Part shown: piece after piece, positions 1-8,398 of the stretch | How positions within the stretch are numbered: position 1 is the first letter of the stretch | Layout: the number at the start of each line of letters is the position of its first letter | From: Bacteroidia bacterium | Lineage (GTDB): Bacteria; Bacteroidota; Bacteroidia; J057 | Assembly (NCBI GenBank): GCA_030430205.1 | Contig: JAUIGE010000004.1 | Coordinates: 62,001-126,000, forward strand | DNA: 64,000 bases | Direction of reading: 5' to 3' | The notes under the pieces: generated by a model | The model's database searches: none | Told to the model about the DNA's origin: nothing | Seen by the model: only the letters and a program-made list of their open reading frames with translations | Position numbers and translations under genes: made by a program

Positions 1-1
1 A

Positions 2-2584
2 GGCCTTGGCGAAAATATTGTCTACGGCATGGCAAATGACGATGAGGGAGCGACCTGGATTATCACAGATGGCGGAGGAATCAGCCGAAAGTATGGGGAA
101 AATATAACGACATTTCGAAAAGAGGACGGCCTCTGCTCAGACAACTTTGTCTCCATTTGTAAGGACAGCCGGGGCCAGATGTGGTTTGGTTCTTATGGAT
201 ACGGGCTTTCACGTTATGATGGGAAGTCATTTGCCAATTATGAGGGGACAGTGGATACGCCTGTCTACTATATCTATTCCCTATTCAATGACCAGCAGGG
301 AAATATGTGGATGGGACTACCGGGCGGTATCATGCTATATGACGGTACCCGGTACCGCTCTTTCTCAAAAAAACAATGGCCCTGGGAGGGCCAGATCCAC
401 GACATCATGCAGGATAGTGAAGGGAATATCTGGTTCACTTCATTGGGGGATGGCCCGATCGTTTATGATGGAGAATCATTTGAATTGTTCAAACCGGATT
501 CTACCATAGATTTGAGTAGAAGCCTTTCTTTCGAAATGGATCCATCGGGCAATATTTACATAGGAACAGAAGGAAATGGACTTTTTATCTGGGATAAAAA
601 GAGGCTTCATCAGATTACCAAAAAGGAAAAACTTCCTTCCCTCAATCTTGAGCTGCTGCAATTTGATCATGAGGATTACCTTTGGGTGGGAAGTGAAAAA
701 GGTGTGAGCAGAGTCCAGGTGTCTCCAACTCTCGACTCCTTGGATTATGTCAAGCATTACAACAAAAACAATGGTTTTATCGGAGTAGAACCCATCCGAA
801 ATGCTGCTTACCTAAGTCCTGAAAAGGAGCTATGGATTGGGACAGTTAAGGGTGCGCACTTGTTCGATGACTCGGGCGAAAGGTTCAATAGAATGGCTCC
901 TTTGCTGAGTTTGAATAGCATCCGCTTATCCTTTCAGGAGACAGACTGGCGGCCCTATGCCGACTCTATCTCTCCCTGGACAGGACTGCCTCAAGGGCTG
1001 CGCCTTCCTTACAACAAAAACCACCTGACCTTTGATTTCATTGGAATCAACCACATCAACCCTGAATTGGTGTCCTATGAATTTCGCTTAAAAGGACTGG
1101 AAGAGGACTGGTCCCCGGCTACCTACGACAGGAGTTTTACCTATCCCAATATCCCGCCTGGGAAGTATGTATTTGAGGTGAAAGCCTGTAATGAAGATAA
1201 AATTTGCACAGAAAATCCACTCTCCTATGCATTTGAAATCATCACCCCTTTTTGGCAAAAGGCCTGGTTTATCACCCTCGTTTCCCTGTGCCTCGGTGGC
1301 TTGTTATTTTTCTTTGTCAGATTTAGGACCCATAATCTGCAAAAAGCGAAAGCACAGCTAGAGGCCCAGGTAGAAGAGCGGGTAAAAGAACTTCGTCTTC
1401 AAAAAGAACGCCTCGAAAAGGCTACCCGCGTCAAGTCAGATTTTCTCGCCACGATGAGTCATGAGATCAGAACCCCCATGAATGGGGTGATCGGGATGAC
1501 AGAATTGCTCCTCGAAACTCCGCTGAATCCTCAGCAGGAAGCCTTTGCAGAGACCATCCGCCTCAGCGGAGAGAATATGCTGGTCATCCTCAATGACATC
1601 CTCGACTTCTCCAAAATTGAAGCCGGCAAAATGGCCTTTGAGGTCAAAATCATCCATATTCAGTCCTTCTTACAAAATTGTATCAAGCTTTTTTCCCAAA
1701 AAATAACAGAGAAAAACCTGACAACTGAAATCCATATCAGAGAAAATGTTCCCAAAAACATCCTGGGTGATGTCACGAGAATCAGGCAGGTAATCTGGAA
1801 TATGCTCAGCAATGCCATCAAATTCACAGAAAAGGGAAAAATCGAAATAATTGCTGAAGTGGTGACCCAAAAAGAGCAGGAATATATCCTGAAATTTTGT
1901 GTCAGGGATACCGGCCCGGGTATCTCAGATGAGCAGATGAAATCTCTTTTTGAAGCCTTTACCCAGGCCGACTCCTCCACCACACGCGAGTATGGAGGCA
2001 CAGGTTTGGGGCTGGCAATCAGCGACCGACTGGTTCGCCTCATGGGAGGCGAGACAGGCGTTACCAGCAGATTGGGAGAAGGCTCTTGTTTCTTTTTTAC
2101 CCTGCCGACTCAGGTTCCCGTGCATCCGCCCCTCGTTTCGGATGTGGTATCTCAACATCCCGTCCCTGCACCTCCTTCCTCCATCAAAAACCTACGCGTC
2201 CTCCTTGCGGAAGACAATGAAGTCAATCAGTTTGTTTTGCTATCCATGCTCGAAAAGCATGGCATCGAAGCTAAAATTGCCGAAAATGGCCTGGAAGTGT
2301 TAGAGGCACTCGAAGAGCAATCTTTTGACATCATCCTCATGGATATTCAAATGCCCAAAATGGATGGCCTGGAAGCCACCAGGGAGATCATCCGCAAATA
2401 TGGCGATCTGCGCCCCCTCATCATCTCCGTCTCAGCCAATGCCATGGCTGAAGATCAACAAAAATACCTCAATCAGGGAATGGATGACTCCCTCCAAAAA
2501 CCCATCACCAAAGATGCCCTCGAAGCGATCCTGCAAAAGTGGGCTACCCACTTGAGTGTGTCACAACTTCCAGAAAGGAGGTGA
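2..2584 (+). CDS. Hybrid sensor histidine kinase/response regulator with two-component-regulator propeller (5' end outside window)
   Basis: The reading frame is open from base 2 and already encodes a propeller repeat before the first Met (base 29), so the true start lies upstream. Counting from that Met: WxG-type propeller repeats to about residue 300, a Y_Y_Y-like domain about 330-405, one membrane helix about 411-432, a coiled linker, HisKA with the phospho-acceptor His in [10 protein letters not shown] (about 477), HATPase with an N box about 586 and GTGLGLAI about 657, and a receiver domain with EDN (about 728) and the acceptor Asp in LMDIQMPK (about 770). The periplasmic propeller is expected to sense a ligand and the kinase to signal inside. 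Related Bacteroidota hybrid systems usually end in an AraC-type HTH. This one stops after the receiver, so it probably passes phosphate to another protein or acts through an unlinked regulator. Product class is certain; ligand and target are unknown. Confidence 0.95.
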   Translation, partial: GLGENIVYGMANDDEGATWIITDGGGISRKYGENITTFRKEDGLCSDNFVSICKDSRGQMWFGSYGYGLSRYDGKSFANYEGTVDTPVYYIYSLFNDQQGNMWMGLPGGIMLYDGTRYRSFSKKQWPWEGQIHDIMQDSEGNIWFTSLGDGPIVYDGESFELFKPDSTIDLSRSLSFEMDPSGNIYIGTEGNGLFIWDKKRLHQITKKEKLPSLNLELLQFDHEDYLWVGSEKGVSRVQVSPTLDSLDYVKHYNKNNGFIGVEPIRNAAYLSPEKELWIGTVKGAHLFDDSGERFNRMAPLLSLNSIRLSFQETDWRPYADSISPWTGLPQGLRLPYNKNHLTFDFIGINHINPELVSYEFRLKGLEEDWSPATYDRSFTYPNIPPGKYVFEVKACNEDKICTENPLSYAFEIITPFWQKAWFITLVSLCLGGLLFFFVRFRTHNLQKAKAQLEAQVEERVKELRLQKERLEKATRVKSDFLATMSHEIRTPMNGVIGMTELLLETPLNPQQEAFAETIRLSGENMLVILNDILDFSKIEAGKMAFEVKIIHIQSFLQNCIKLFSQKITEKNLTTEIHIRENVPKNILGDVTRIRQVIWNMLSNAIKFTEKGKIEIIAEVVTQKEQEYILKFCVRDTGPGISDEQMKSLFEAFTQADSSTTREYGGTGLGLAISDRLVRLMGGETGVTSRLGEGSCFFFTLPTQVPVHPPLVSDVVSQHPVPAPPSSIKNLRVLLAEDNEVNQFVLLSMLEKHGIEAKIAENGLEVLEALEEQSFDIILMDIQMPKMDGLEATREIIRKYGDLRPLIISVSANAMAEDQQKYLNQGMDDSLQKPITKDALEAILQKWATHLSVSQLPERR

Positions 2585-2655
2585 TGTGTTGATTTGGCTA
2601 GAATCAACTTACATTTATCTAAAATTATTCGTAAATTGATATAAATAAAAGGCTT

Positions 2656-2904
2656 ATGATGGAAATTGAGTTATATCGATCCGTTTTAAAAAAACTGAGT
2701 AACCTCCCTGTTGAATACCTTCAACAGGTGGATGTCTTTTTATCCAAACTAAGGTCGAACGTCAGGAAAAAAGAGGAAAACAAAAAAGCCATCATGGCAT
2801 TGGCTGGTTCCTGGTCGGACTGGGAAAATGATGAATTTGATGATTACTTAAAACATGCAAAAGAGACGGGAGCTTCTTTGTTTAATCGAGAAATAGATAT
2901 ATGA
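2656..2904 (+). CDS. Antitoxin of a VapBC-type pair (small, unnamed family)
   Basis: An 82-residue protein, charged and predicted helical, lying directly before a PIN-domain toxin with a 4-base ATGA overlap, which is the usual arrangement for antitoxin and toxin. The N-terminal part (EIELYRSVLKKLSNLP) is helical, and the acidic C-terminal half (WSDWENDEFDDYL) resembles the toxin-wrapping tail of VapB-like proteins. I do not recognise a standard AbrB or RHH DNA-binding motif, so the family is assigned mainly by context. Two adjacent ATG codons (2656, 2659) could start it. As is usual for such pairs, the complex probably represses its own operon; that is inference. Confidence 0.75.
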   Translation: MMEIELYRSVLKKLSNLPVEYLQQVDVFLSKLRSNVRKKEENKKAIMALAGSWSDWENDEFDDYLKHAKETGASLFNREIDI

Positions 2905-3305
2905 AACAAGCCTTGATAGATACGGATACCCTTTCTTATTTTTTGAAAAACAATCAAATCGTTACTTCCAAGCTTAACAATTACCTTTCGGAATATGGCT
3001 TTGTTAGCATGAGTGTTGTTACCTATTATGAGGTAATGAATGGACTGCTTTATAAAGATGCTCTTAAAAAAATTGAGCATTTCGAGTCTTTCGTAAAGCT
3101 AAACCGAGTTATTCCACTTAATCAGGAAATTGCCAAATATTCAGCTAAAATCTACTCTGAATTGAGAAGCAAAGGAAAAACGATAGGTCATAATGATATC
3201 CTCATTGCAGGAACAGCTATTAGTTTAAAAATGGTTTTGGTTACAAATAATACCCGTCATTTTGGTCTGATTGAAGAGTTGGAGATGGATAATTGGGCTG
3301 TTTAG
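2901..3305 (+). CDS. VapC-like PIN-domain ribonuclease toxin
   Basis: 134 residues with the PIN-domain layout: IDTDTLS at the N-terminus (Asp7, with Asp9), a conserved Glu in YYEV (Glu44), Asp99 in HNDILIAG, and TNNTRHF near residues 115-121. These match the acidic metal-binding residues of VapC-type RNases, which usually cut tRNA or rRNA when the antitoxin is degraded. The start overlaps the stop of the upstream antitoxin by ATGA, indicating coupled translation. All key residues are present, so the toxin looks intact. The RNA target cannot be read from the sequence. Confidence 0.88.
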   Translation: MKQALIDTDTLSYFLKNNQIVTSKLNNYLSEYGFVSMSVVTYYEVMNGLLYKDALKKIEHFESFVKLNRVIPLNQEIAKYSAKIYSELRSKGKTIGHNDILIAGTAISLKMVLVTNNTRHFGLIEELEMDNWAV

Positions 3306-3343
3306 TGTTTTTACTTAGCCCATAGAATTTTATCTTTCCCCTC

Positions 3344-4411
3344 ATGCTAGACAAACCCACCTCCATCCGCCAGGGCGAAGCCCTGGACACCGATAAACTG
3401 CGAGCCTACCTCGCAAAAATTGACTCCGACTGGGATGCCGACTACATCGTCCGGCAATTTCCGGCAGGTTTTTCCAACCTGACCTACTCCGTCCAAATCG
3501 GTGGAAATGAATACGTGCTTCGGCGTCCGCCATTCGGAGCCTCCGCCAAAGGCGGACATGATATGTTTCGCGAATACCGCGTGATGCGCGATCTCTATCC
3601 TGTCTTTCCGCAGGTACCCGAAATGTACCATTACTGTGAAAATGAAGAGGTCATGGGCGCGCCCTTTTACCTGATGGAAAGGGTCAATGGCGTCATCATC
3701 CGCAAGGGAAGCGAATCCGCCAATTTATCAGCCGAAGCATACCAGGAGGTTTCCCAAAGCTGGCTTGACACTTTTGTCGCCTTGCACAAGGTGGATTATG
3801 AGGCAGCTGGCTTAGGCGATCTGGGCAGGCCTGAAGGCTATAACGAACGCCAGGTCGTAGGCTGGAGCAAGCGCTACCAAAAGGCCAAAACCCATGATGT
3901 GGCACTGATCGACCAACTGATCAAATGGCTCAACGAGCGCATTCCTGCCGAAAGCGGCAGCAGCCTCATCCACAACGATTACAAATACGACAATGTCGTA
4001 TTCGCCGAAGGTGACTGGACGCGCATCCGCGCGATTTTGGATTGGGAGATGGCGACCCTGGGCGATCCATTGATGGATCTGGGCACTTCGATTGCTTATT
4101 GGAGCAATCACGACGACCCGGAGCCCGACAAGCAGCAAGGCATGCTGACGACCTTTATGCCCGGCAATCCGCGTCGCGGGGAGCTGGTGCATCAGTATGC
4201 ACTTCAAAGTGGCAGGGAAGTCGGCGATTTCGTCTATTACTATGTCTTTGGCCTGTTCAAACTGGCCGTGATCGTGCAGCAGATTTACTTTCGCTATGCG
4301 AAAGGATTTACCCAGGACAAGCGCTTTGCGCGCCTGGATCAGACCGTCCAATACCTGGGCCTGAAAGCTATGCAGGCGATTCAGAAGGGCAAAATTGACG
4401 ATTTGTTTTAG
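3344..4411 (+). CDS. Aminoglycoside-phosphotransferase-like kinase (ACAD10/11-type phosphotransferase family)
   Basis: 355 residues. The N-lobe begins around FPAGFSNLTYSV and YVLRRPP; the Brenner-type catalytic loop is IHNDYKYDNVVF (about residue 209) with Asp and Asn, and the metal-binding Asp is in LDWEMATLGDP (about 231). This is the APH-fold subfamily related to the kinase domain of ACAD10/ACAD11, often associated with acyl-CoA dehydrogenases and thought to act on hydroxyacyl-CoA or similar small metabolites; no dehydrogenase gene is next to it here. The gene stands alone, 38 bases after the toxin-antitoxin pair. A decayed copy of its 3' end lies about 1.9 kb downstream (6230-6331). Confidence 0.88.
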   Translation: MLDKPTSIRQGEALDTDKLRAYLAKIDSDWDADYIVRQFPAGFSNLTYSVQIGGNEYVLRRPPFGASAKGGHDMFREYRVMRDLYPVFPQVPEMYHYCENEEVMGAPFYLMERVNGVIIRKGSESANLSAEAYQEVSQSWLDTFVALHKVDYEAAGLGDLGRPEGYNERQVVGWSKRYQKAKTHDVALIDQLIKWLNERIPAESGSSLIHNDYKYDNVVFAEGDWTRIRAILDWEMATLGDPLMDLGTSIAYWSNHDDPEPDKQQGMLTTFMPGNPRRGELVHQYALQSGREVGDFVYYYVFGLFKLAVIVQQIYFRYAKGFTQDKRFARLDQTVQYLGLKAMQAIQKGKIDDLF

Positions 4412-4618
4412 AAAAGCCGGTAAAATAAATCATCTGTTTAGAATAATCCTCTCCGCCTCCGCACCCCTTCGCAAAGCTTTAGGACAAGTCTCTTTTCAAT
4501 CCAAGAGTTGCCAGGTTGAACGGCAGGGTGGAGTGACGGAGAGCAAAAGAGGCTCTTCTTGATTTATTTTGTTGGCCTTCCTGAGCCCCATTTTACCAAA
4601 AAGTCATAAATTGAGTTT
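4412..4618. other. Intergenic stretch with imperfect inverted repeats
   Basis: No coding sequence is apparent. CTCCGCCTCCGCACC (about 4450-4464) can pair imperfectly with GGTGGAGTGACGGAG (about 4528-4542), and a CTCTTTT run near 4490 can pair with AAAAGAG near 4546. Together they could form one long, branched stem between the kinase stop and the 12-bp repeat tract. It may be a transcript end or a folded RNA; nothing more can be claimed. Confidence 0.35.
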
Positions 4619-4702
4619 CAAAACAATTTTCAAAACAATTTTCAAAACAATTTTCAAAACAATTTTCAAAACAATTTTCAAAACAATTTTCAAAACAATT
4701 TT
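4619..4702 (+). repeat. Seven perfect tandem copies of a 12-bp unit abutting a start codon
   Basis: The unit CAAAACAATTTT is repeated seven times without a mismatch, ending three bases before the ATG of the haloperoxidase gene at 4706. It therefore occupies the whole ribosome-binding and leader region. The unit is a multiple of three and lies outside the coding frame, so copy-number changes would alter leader length rather than reading frame. Confidence 0.97.
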
Positions 4703-4705
4703 CAA

Positions 4706-6043
4706 ATGACTCAAAATGTTAAATGCTACTTGCTGCTTTTGTTAAGTGTCTTTTTTTTGAATGCATGTCAACAAGATGATCCGATTGCTCCAGAGAATCT
4801 TACCTCTGCCTATTCTTCAGAAATCTCAACAGAATGGATGTCGCTGACTCTGGATTTGACAAAAAACGGGACGGGTTTTACGCCTCCTGTTGCGGCCCGT
4901 GCTTTTGGTTATATTGGACTTACCCTTTACCAAAGTGTATTGCCTGGAATGCAGGGCTACAAAAGCATGGAAGGTCAGGTAAACGGGCTTTTAGTCGGCA
5001 GTTTACCCAAAATTGAAGAGGGGAAAATTTATAATTGGGGAATCGTTGCCAATGCGGCTCTTGCAAAAGTGATCAAATCCTGCTACAGCAATGCCAGCAG
5101 TGATCAATTTGCTGCAATCGATCAGTTGGAAGCCAAATGGGAAGCTGCTTTTCCCGATGAAAAGCAAAAGGTGATTGAGCGCTCCATCGCCTTTGGCAAA
5201 AGCATGGGCGATGCGATGATCGCCTACGCCAACTCTGATAATCAGGCAAATTGTTTCAATACCAACTTTCCCTCTGATTTTGTTGCTCCTACAGGTGAAG
5301 GACTTTGGGTACCTACTCCGCCAGCCTTTCAGCCAGCGCTTCAGCCCTACTGGAAAGATGTAAGGCCTTTTTTGACAAAAAATGTTCAGGGAACACTTCC
5401 TATTCCTCCTCCAAGCTATTCAACAGACACAACATCTGTTTTCTGGAAGGAACTGAAGGAAGTTTATGATGCTGTAAAAAATCTGACGAGCGAAGAAAAG
5501 GACATTGCCGATTTCTGGAGCGATGATCCCGGTAAAACTTCTACTCCTCCGGGGCATTCATTTTCTATTCTGATTCAGATACTTGAGGCCGAAGATGCCA
5601 ACCTTGAACTGGCTGCAGAAGCTTTTGCCAAATTGGGAATGGCAGTACATGATGCCTTTGTTTCGTGTTGGAATGCAAAATTTGTTTATAATCTTATCCG
5701 CCCAATTACTGTCATTCACGAAAAGATTGATCCCAACTTCAGTATTCCACTGAGTACGCCTCCATTCCCGGAATATACTTCCGGGCACTCAGTCCAATCA
5801 GGAGCCACAGCTCAGGTGCTGACAGATCTTTTTGGTGACAACTATGCCTTCACCGATAGGACCCATGAAAACAGGACGGATATTGATGGCTCGCCACGGA
5901 ACTTTAGTTCCTTTTTCGAATTTGCAGATGAAGCAGCTATCAGCCGCCTCTACGGTGGGATTCACTATCGCGCAGCGATTGTGGTCGGGGTTTCACAAGG
6001 TAAACTGGTAGGGCAAAACATAGGGGCTCTACAGTTCAAATAA
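4706..6043 (+). CDS. Vanadium-dependent haloperoxidase (PAP2-superfamily) lipoprotein
   Basis: 445 residues. A hydrophobic signal ends in LNAC, a lipoprotein cleavage site, so the enzyme is probably anchored in the outer membrane facing the periplasm or surface. The three conserved blocks of the vanadium haloperoxidase/acid phosphatase superfamily are complete: KFVYNLIRP (K, six residues, then RP; about residue 325), TSGH (about 357-360) and SRLYGGIH (SR, five residues, then H; about 413-420). Such enzymes oxidise halide with hydrogen peroxide, or act as phosphatases if they bind phosphate instead of vanadate; motifs alone do not separate these. It stands alone, with an unusual repeat-filled leader before it and a long stem-loop just after it. 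Confidence 0.9.
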   Translation: MTQNVKCYLLLLLSVFFLNACQQDDPIAPENLTSAYSSEISTEWMSLTLDLTKNGTGFTPPVAARAFGYIGLTLYQSVLPGMQGYKSMEGQVNGLLVGSLPKIEEGKIYNWGIVANAALAKVIKSCYSNASSDQFAAIDQLEAKWEAAFPDEKQKVIERSIAFGKSMGDAMIAYANSDNQANCFNTNFPSDFVAPTGEGLWVPTPPAFQPALQPYWKDVRPFLTKNVQGTLPIPPPSYSTDTTSVFWKELKEVYDAVKNLTSEEKDIADFWSDDPGKTSTPPGHSFSILIQILEAEDANLELAAEAFAKLGMAVHDAFVSCWNAKFVYNLIRPITVIHEKIDPNFSIPLSTPPFPEYTSGHSVQSGATAQVLTDLFGDNYAFTDRTHENRTDIDGSPRNFSSFFEFADEAAISRLYGGIHYRAAIVVGVSQGKLVGQNIGALQFK

Positions 6044-6051
6044 TCTTTTGC

Positions 6052-6139
6052 GGAAAGTGGTTTGAAATCAGTAAATCCTGTAGCTTTTTTTCGCTCAGAT
6101 GTGCTCACGAGGATTTCAACTGTATTCCAACCACTTTCC
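6052..6139 (+). terminator. Long two-part stem-loop after the haloperoxidase gene
   Basis: GGAAAGTGGTT (6052-6062) is the exact reverse complement of AACCACTTTCC (6129-6139), and the next bases TGAAATC (6063-6069) pair with GATTTCA (6112-6118). A bulge of about ten bases separates the two stems on the 3' side. It begins eight bases after the haloperoxidase stop. No clear T-run follows, so it may be a processing or stability structure rather than a simple intrinsic terminator. Confidence 0.45.
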
Positions 6140-6229
6140 CTTCATTTTTAAATGAGATGTTGTCGAGTAACTCAGATATCCTGACCTGGGCTCTAATGAT
6201 CAATAACTGAAAAATCACAGTACCTATTA

Positions 6230-6331
6230 CAGATTTACATTCGCTTTGGGAAAGGCTTCACCCGGGATAAACGCTTTGTGTGCCTGGATCAGACCGTGCA
6301 GTACCTGAGACTGAAGGTCATACAGGCGGTT
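6230..6331 (+). pseudogene. Remnant of the 3' end of an APH-like phosphotransferase gene
   Basis: Read from base 6230 this stretch encodes QIYIRFGKGFTRDKRF followed by VCLDQTVQYLRLKVIQAV. The intact kinase at 3344-4411 has QIYFRYAKGFTQDKRF and ARLDQTVQYLGLKAMQAI at its C-terminus. The nucleotide match is clear along about 100 bases, while upstream sequence has lost similarity. It is a partial, diverged duplicate with no start and no catalytic region. It runs directly into the interspersed repeat at 6332-6392. Confidence 0.85.
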
Positions 6332-6392
6332 TTAAGCTTCCCTTCATTTCTTATCATAAAAACCCCCGTTATCAGCGTCTATTCTTTAATTC
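6332..6392 (+). repeat. Interspersed leader element, copy A (upstream of gene at 6403)
   Basis: Contains TTTAAGC, CATTTCTTATCATAAAAA and CGTTATCAGCGTCTATTCTT in order, ending 10 bases before the ATG at 6403. The same blocks, in the same order and orientation relative to the next gene, recur upstream of minus-strand genes near 21.35, 44.85, 46.4 and 47.9 kb. Confidence 0.85.
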
Positions 6393-6402
6393 TTTTCCCA
6401 TC

Positions 6403-7404
6403 ATGAATAGAAGATCATTCCTTAAACAAGTTCCAACAGCCGGGCTATTGGCTGCGACTTTGCCTTCCCTCATCGGGAAATCCGGCCTTTTCCAAAAAGC
6501 TGCATTGTTTCACATTTCCCTTTCTCAATGGTCCTTTAACCGGGCGATTTTTGGCAAATCCAGAGAGGATTATCCGGCTTTTCTCCACCTGCTTCACAAT
6601 GATCCCGACGCCGTGCTCACTGGCGGGATGGACCCCCGGGACATCGTGCTCCAGGCCCGAAAACTGGGCGTAGACGCCGTAGACCTCGTCAATATCCTCT
6701 GGTTTGGGCATGGCACAGACAAAGCCTGGCTGGCAGAATTCAACCGCCGCGCAGCAGGCGAAGGCGTAGAAATGGTCTGCCTGATGTGTGATGAACTGGG
6801 CAATATAGGTGCGAGCGAAAAGTCCATTCGCACTACGGTCATCGAGCGACATGTCGCCTGGATGGAGACGGCTGCAACCCTCGGCTGCTCCCAATTTCGC
6901 GTAAATCCCTATGGCGATGGCACATACCTCGCGCAGATGCAGCAATGCGCCGAAAGCCTGCAAATATTGGCGGAGCGCGCACAGGAGTTTGAGCTCGAAC
7001 TGCTCGTCGAGAATCACGGCCACCCCGGTGGCAATGGCGCATGGATGTCCATGCTGATAGAAATGAGCAATCACCCCAATCTGGGCATATTGGCAGATTT
7101 TGATAATTTTTTCATGGGTGGCTGGGGCATAGAGCCTGAGCGTCGCTACGACCGCGAGCAAGGCATGCTCGACCTGGCACCGCATACGCGGGCGGTGAGT
7201 GCCAAAGCTTTTTCCTTCAATGAAGACGGCTCGGAGCAGGCCATAGATTTTGATATGTGCATGCGCATCCTGCTGGATGAAGGCTTTCGGGGCTGGGTAA
7301 GCGCTGAGTATGAAGGCTTTGCCGAAAGCGAATACGAGGGGGCGCAAAAGACGATTTCTTTGTTGAAGCGCTTGAGAGGGCAGTTGGAGAAGGAGTATGA
7401 GTAG
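6403..7404 (+). CDS. Tat-exported TIM-barrel protein (sugar phosphate isomerase/epimerase-like)
   Basis: 333 residues when started at the ATG at 6403, chosen because it gives a twin-arginine signal (NRRSFLKQ followed by a hydrophobic stretch with Ala residues). The longer upstream extension from 6280 only translates repeat and pseudogene sequence. The body has the xylose-isomerase-like TIM-barrel pattern: SLSQWSF near the start, VDLVN, LVENHGHPGG with candidate metal ligands Glu/His, LGILADFDNF and WVSAEYEGF with a C-terminal Glu. Members isomerise or epimerise sugars or inositols, or are catalytically uncharacterised secreted proteins. The gene stands alone, so the substrate is unknown. Confidence 0.82.
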   Translation: MNRRSFLKQVPTAGLLAATLPSLIGKSGLFQKAALFHISLSQWSFNRAIFGKSREDYPAFLHLLHNDPDAVLTGGMDPRDIVLQARKLGVDAVDLVNILWFGHGTDKAWLAEFNRRAAGEGVEMVCLMCDELGNIGASEKSIRTTVIERHVAWMETAATLGCSQFRVNPYGDGTYLAQMQQCAESLQILAERAQEFELELLVENHGHPGGNGAWMSMLIEMSNHPNLGILADFDNFFMGGWGIEPERRYDREQGMLDLAPHTRAVSAKAFSFNEDGSEQAIDFDMCMRILLDEGFRGWVSAEYEGFAESEYEGAQKTISLLKRLRGQLEKEYE

Positions 7405-7457
7405 GGGGGGCGATTTAGGTTAATTCTTTATAATCTCTGCTTTTACATTACAAAAAG

Positions 7458-8177
7458 ATGAAAAACAAAATCATACTCATTGCCCTGTTTCTGGTCCTCA
7501 TCTGCTTCAGTTTTATCCCAAAACAGACCAGAAGCGATAGCATCCTCAGCTACATCGCAGATCCAGCGGAGCAGCAAATAGCTTTCTACTGGAAAGACAA
7601 AAACGGCCAGAACTACGCCAATTTCAAAAGGCTCAAAGATGCCTTAGCCACGGAAAACAAAGAGCTGCTCTTCGCCATGAATGGCGGCATGTATCTCCAG
7701 GACCGATCCCCACAGGGGCTCTATATCGAAAAGGGTAAAACCCTCAAAAAACTCAATAACACCCCAAATGCCTACGGCAATTTCTACCTCCAGCCCAATG
7801 GCATTTTTTACCTGACCGACGACAAAAAAGCCGCAGTCTGCAAAAGGACCGATTTCAAAGATGCCGGTGACATCTGCTACGCCACCCAATCCGGTCCCAT
7901 GCTCGTGATAGATGGTGAGATTCACCCTAAATTTACCCCAGGCTCCGCCAATGTACACATCCGCAATGGCGTCGGTATCCTGCCGGATGGGAAGATCCTG
8001 TTTGCGATGTCGACAGAGACGATCAACCTCTATGATTTTGCAGCTTTTTTTAAGGAAAAAGGCTGTCAGAATGCATTGTATCTGGACGGATTTGTGTCAC
8101 GCATGTATTTGCCAGAGCAGAATTGGAAGCAATTGGATGGGGATTTTGGGGTGATGATTGGGGAGATCGCCCGGTAA
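7458..8177 (+). CDS. Phosphodiester glycosidase family protein (DUF2233/NAGPA-like)
   Basis: 239 residues with an N-terminal hydrophobic segment (signal or membrane anchor). Characteristic blocks are FAMNGGMY with Gly-Gly, PQGLYIEKGK, GNFYLQPNGIFYL, ATQSGPMLVIDG, RNGVGILPDG and ALYLDGF near the C-terminus. These match the NAGPA catalytic domain, whose mammalian member removes GlcNAc caps from phosphodiesters; bacterial members are thought to act on cell-surface phosphodiester-linked sugars. Located 53 bases after the TIM-barrel gene on the same strand, so co-transcription is possible. Confidence 0.86.
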   Translation: MKNKIILIALFLVLICFSFIPKQTRSDSILSYIADPAEQQIAFYWKDKNGQNYANFKRLKDALATENKELLFAMNGGMYLQDRSPQGLYIEKGKTLKKLNNTPNAYGNFYLQPNGIFYLTDDKKAAVCKRTDFKDAGDICYATQSGPMLVIDGEIHPKFTPGSANVHIRNGVGILPDGKILFAMSTETINLYDFAAFFKEKGCQNALYLDGFVSRMYLPEQNWKQLDGDFGVMIGEIAR

Positions 8178-8398
8178 AAATGTAATGGATGAAATAAACA
8201 CCAGCAATTGGATGGCAGGGATCTATCTTTTCACCACTCATAAAATGCTTTTTCAGCTGGTAATTTCTATGGATATTAGGGCTTTAACCTTTAGCCTGAT
8301 GCCAGATCTCTATATTTTTACCCGGCAAACTTGCGGATTTAGATGGCGTTTTTTGACGGGATATTGGGAATGTGGGCAAGATACATAAAAATTGAAAA

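Noticed and set aside
6280-6402. N-terminal extension of the Tat-exported protein
   Set aside because: It translates a gene remnant in the wrong frame and the interspersed leader element; the ATG at 6403 gives a proper RR signal.
6445-7347. Long minus-strand open frame opposite the TIM-barrel gene
   Set aside because: Shadow of a well-supported Tat-exported protein; translation is low-complexity and matches no family I know.
8158-8388. 76-codon plus-strand frame after the phosphodiester glycosidase
   Set aside because: Overlaps the end of a good gene, codon use is irregular, and there is no recognisable signal or motif.
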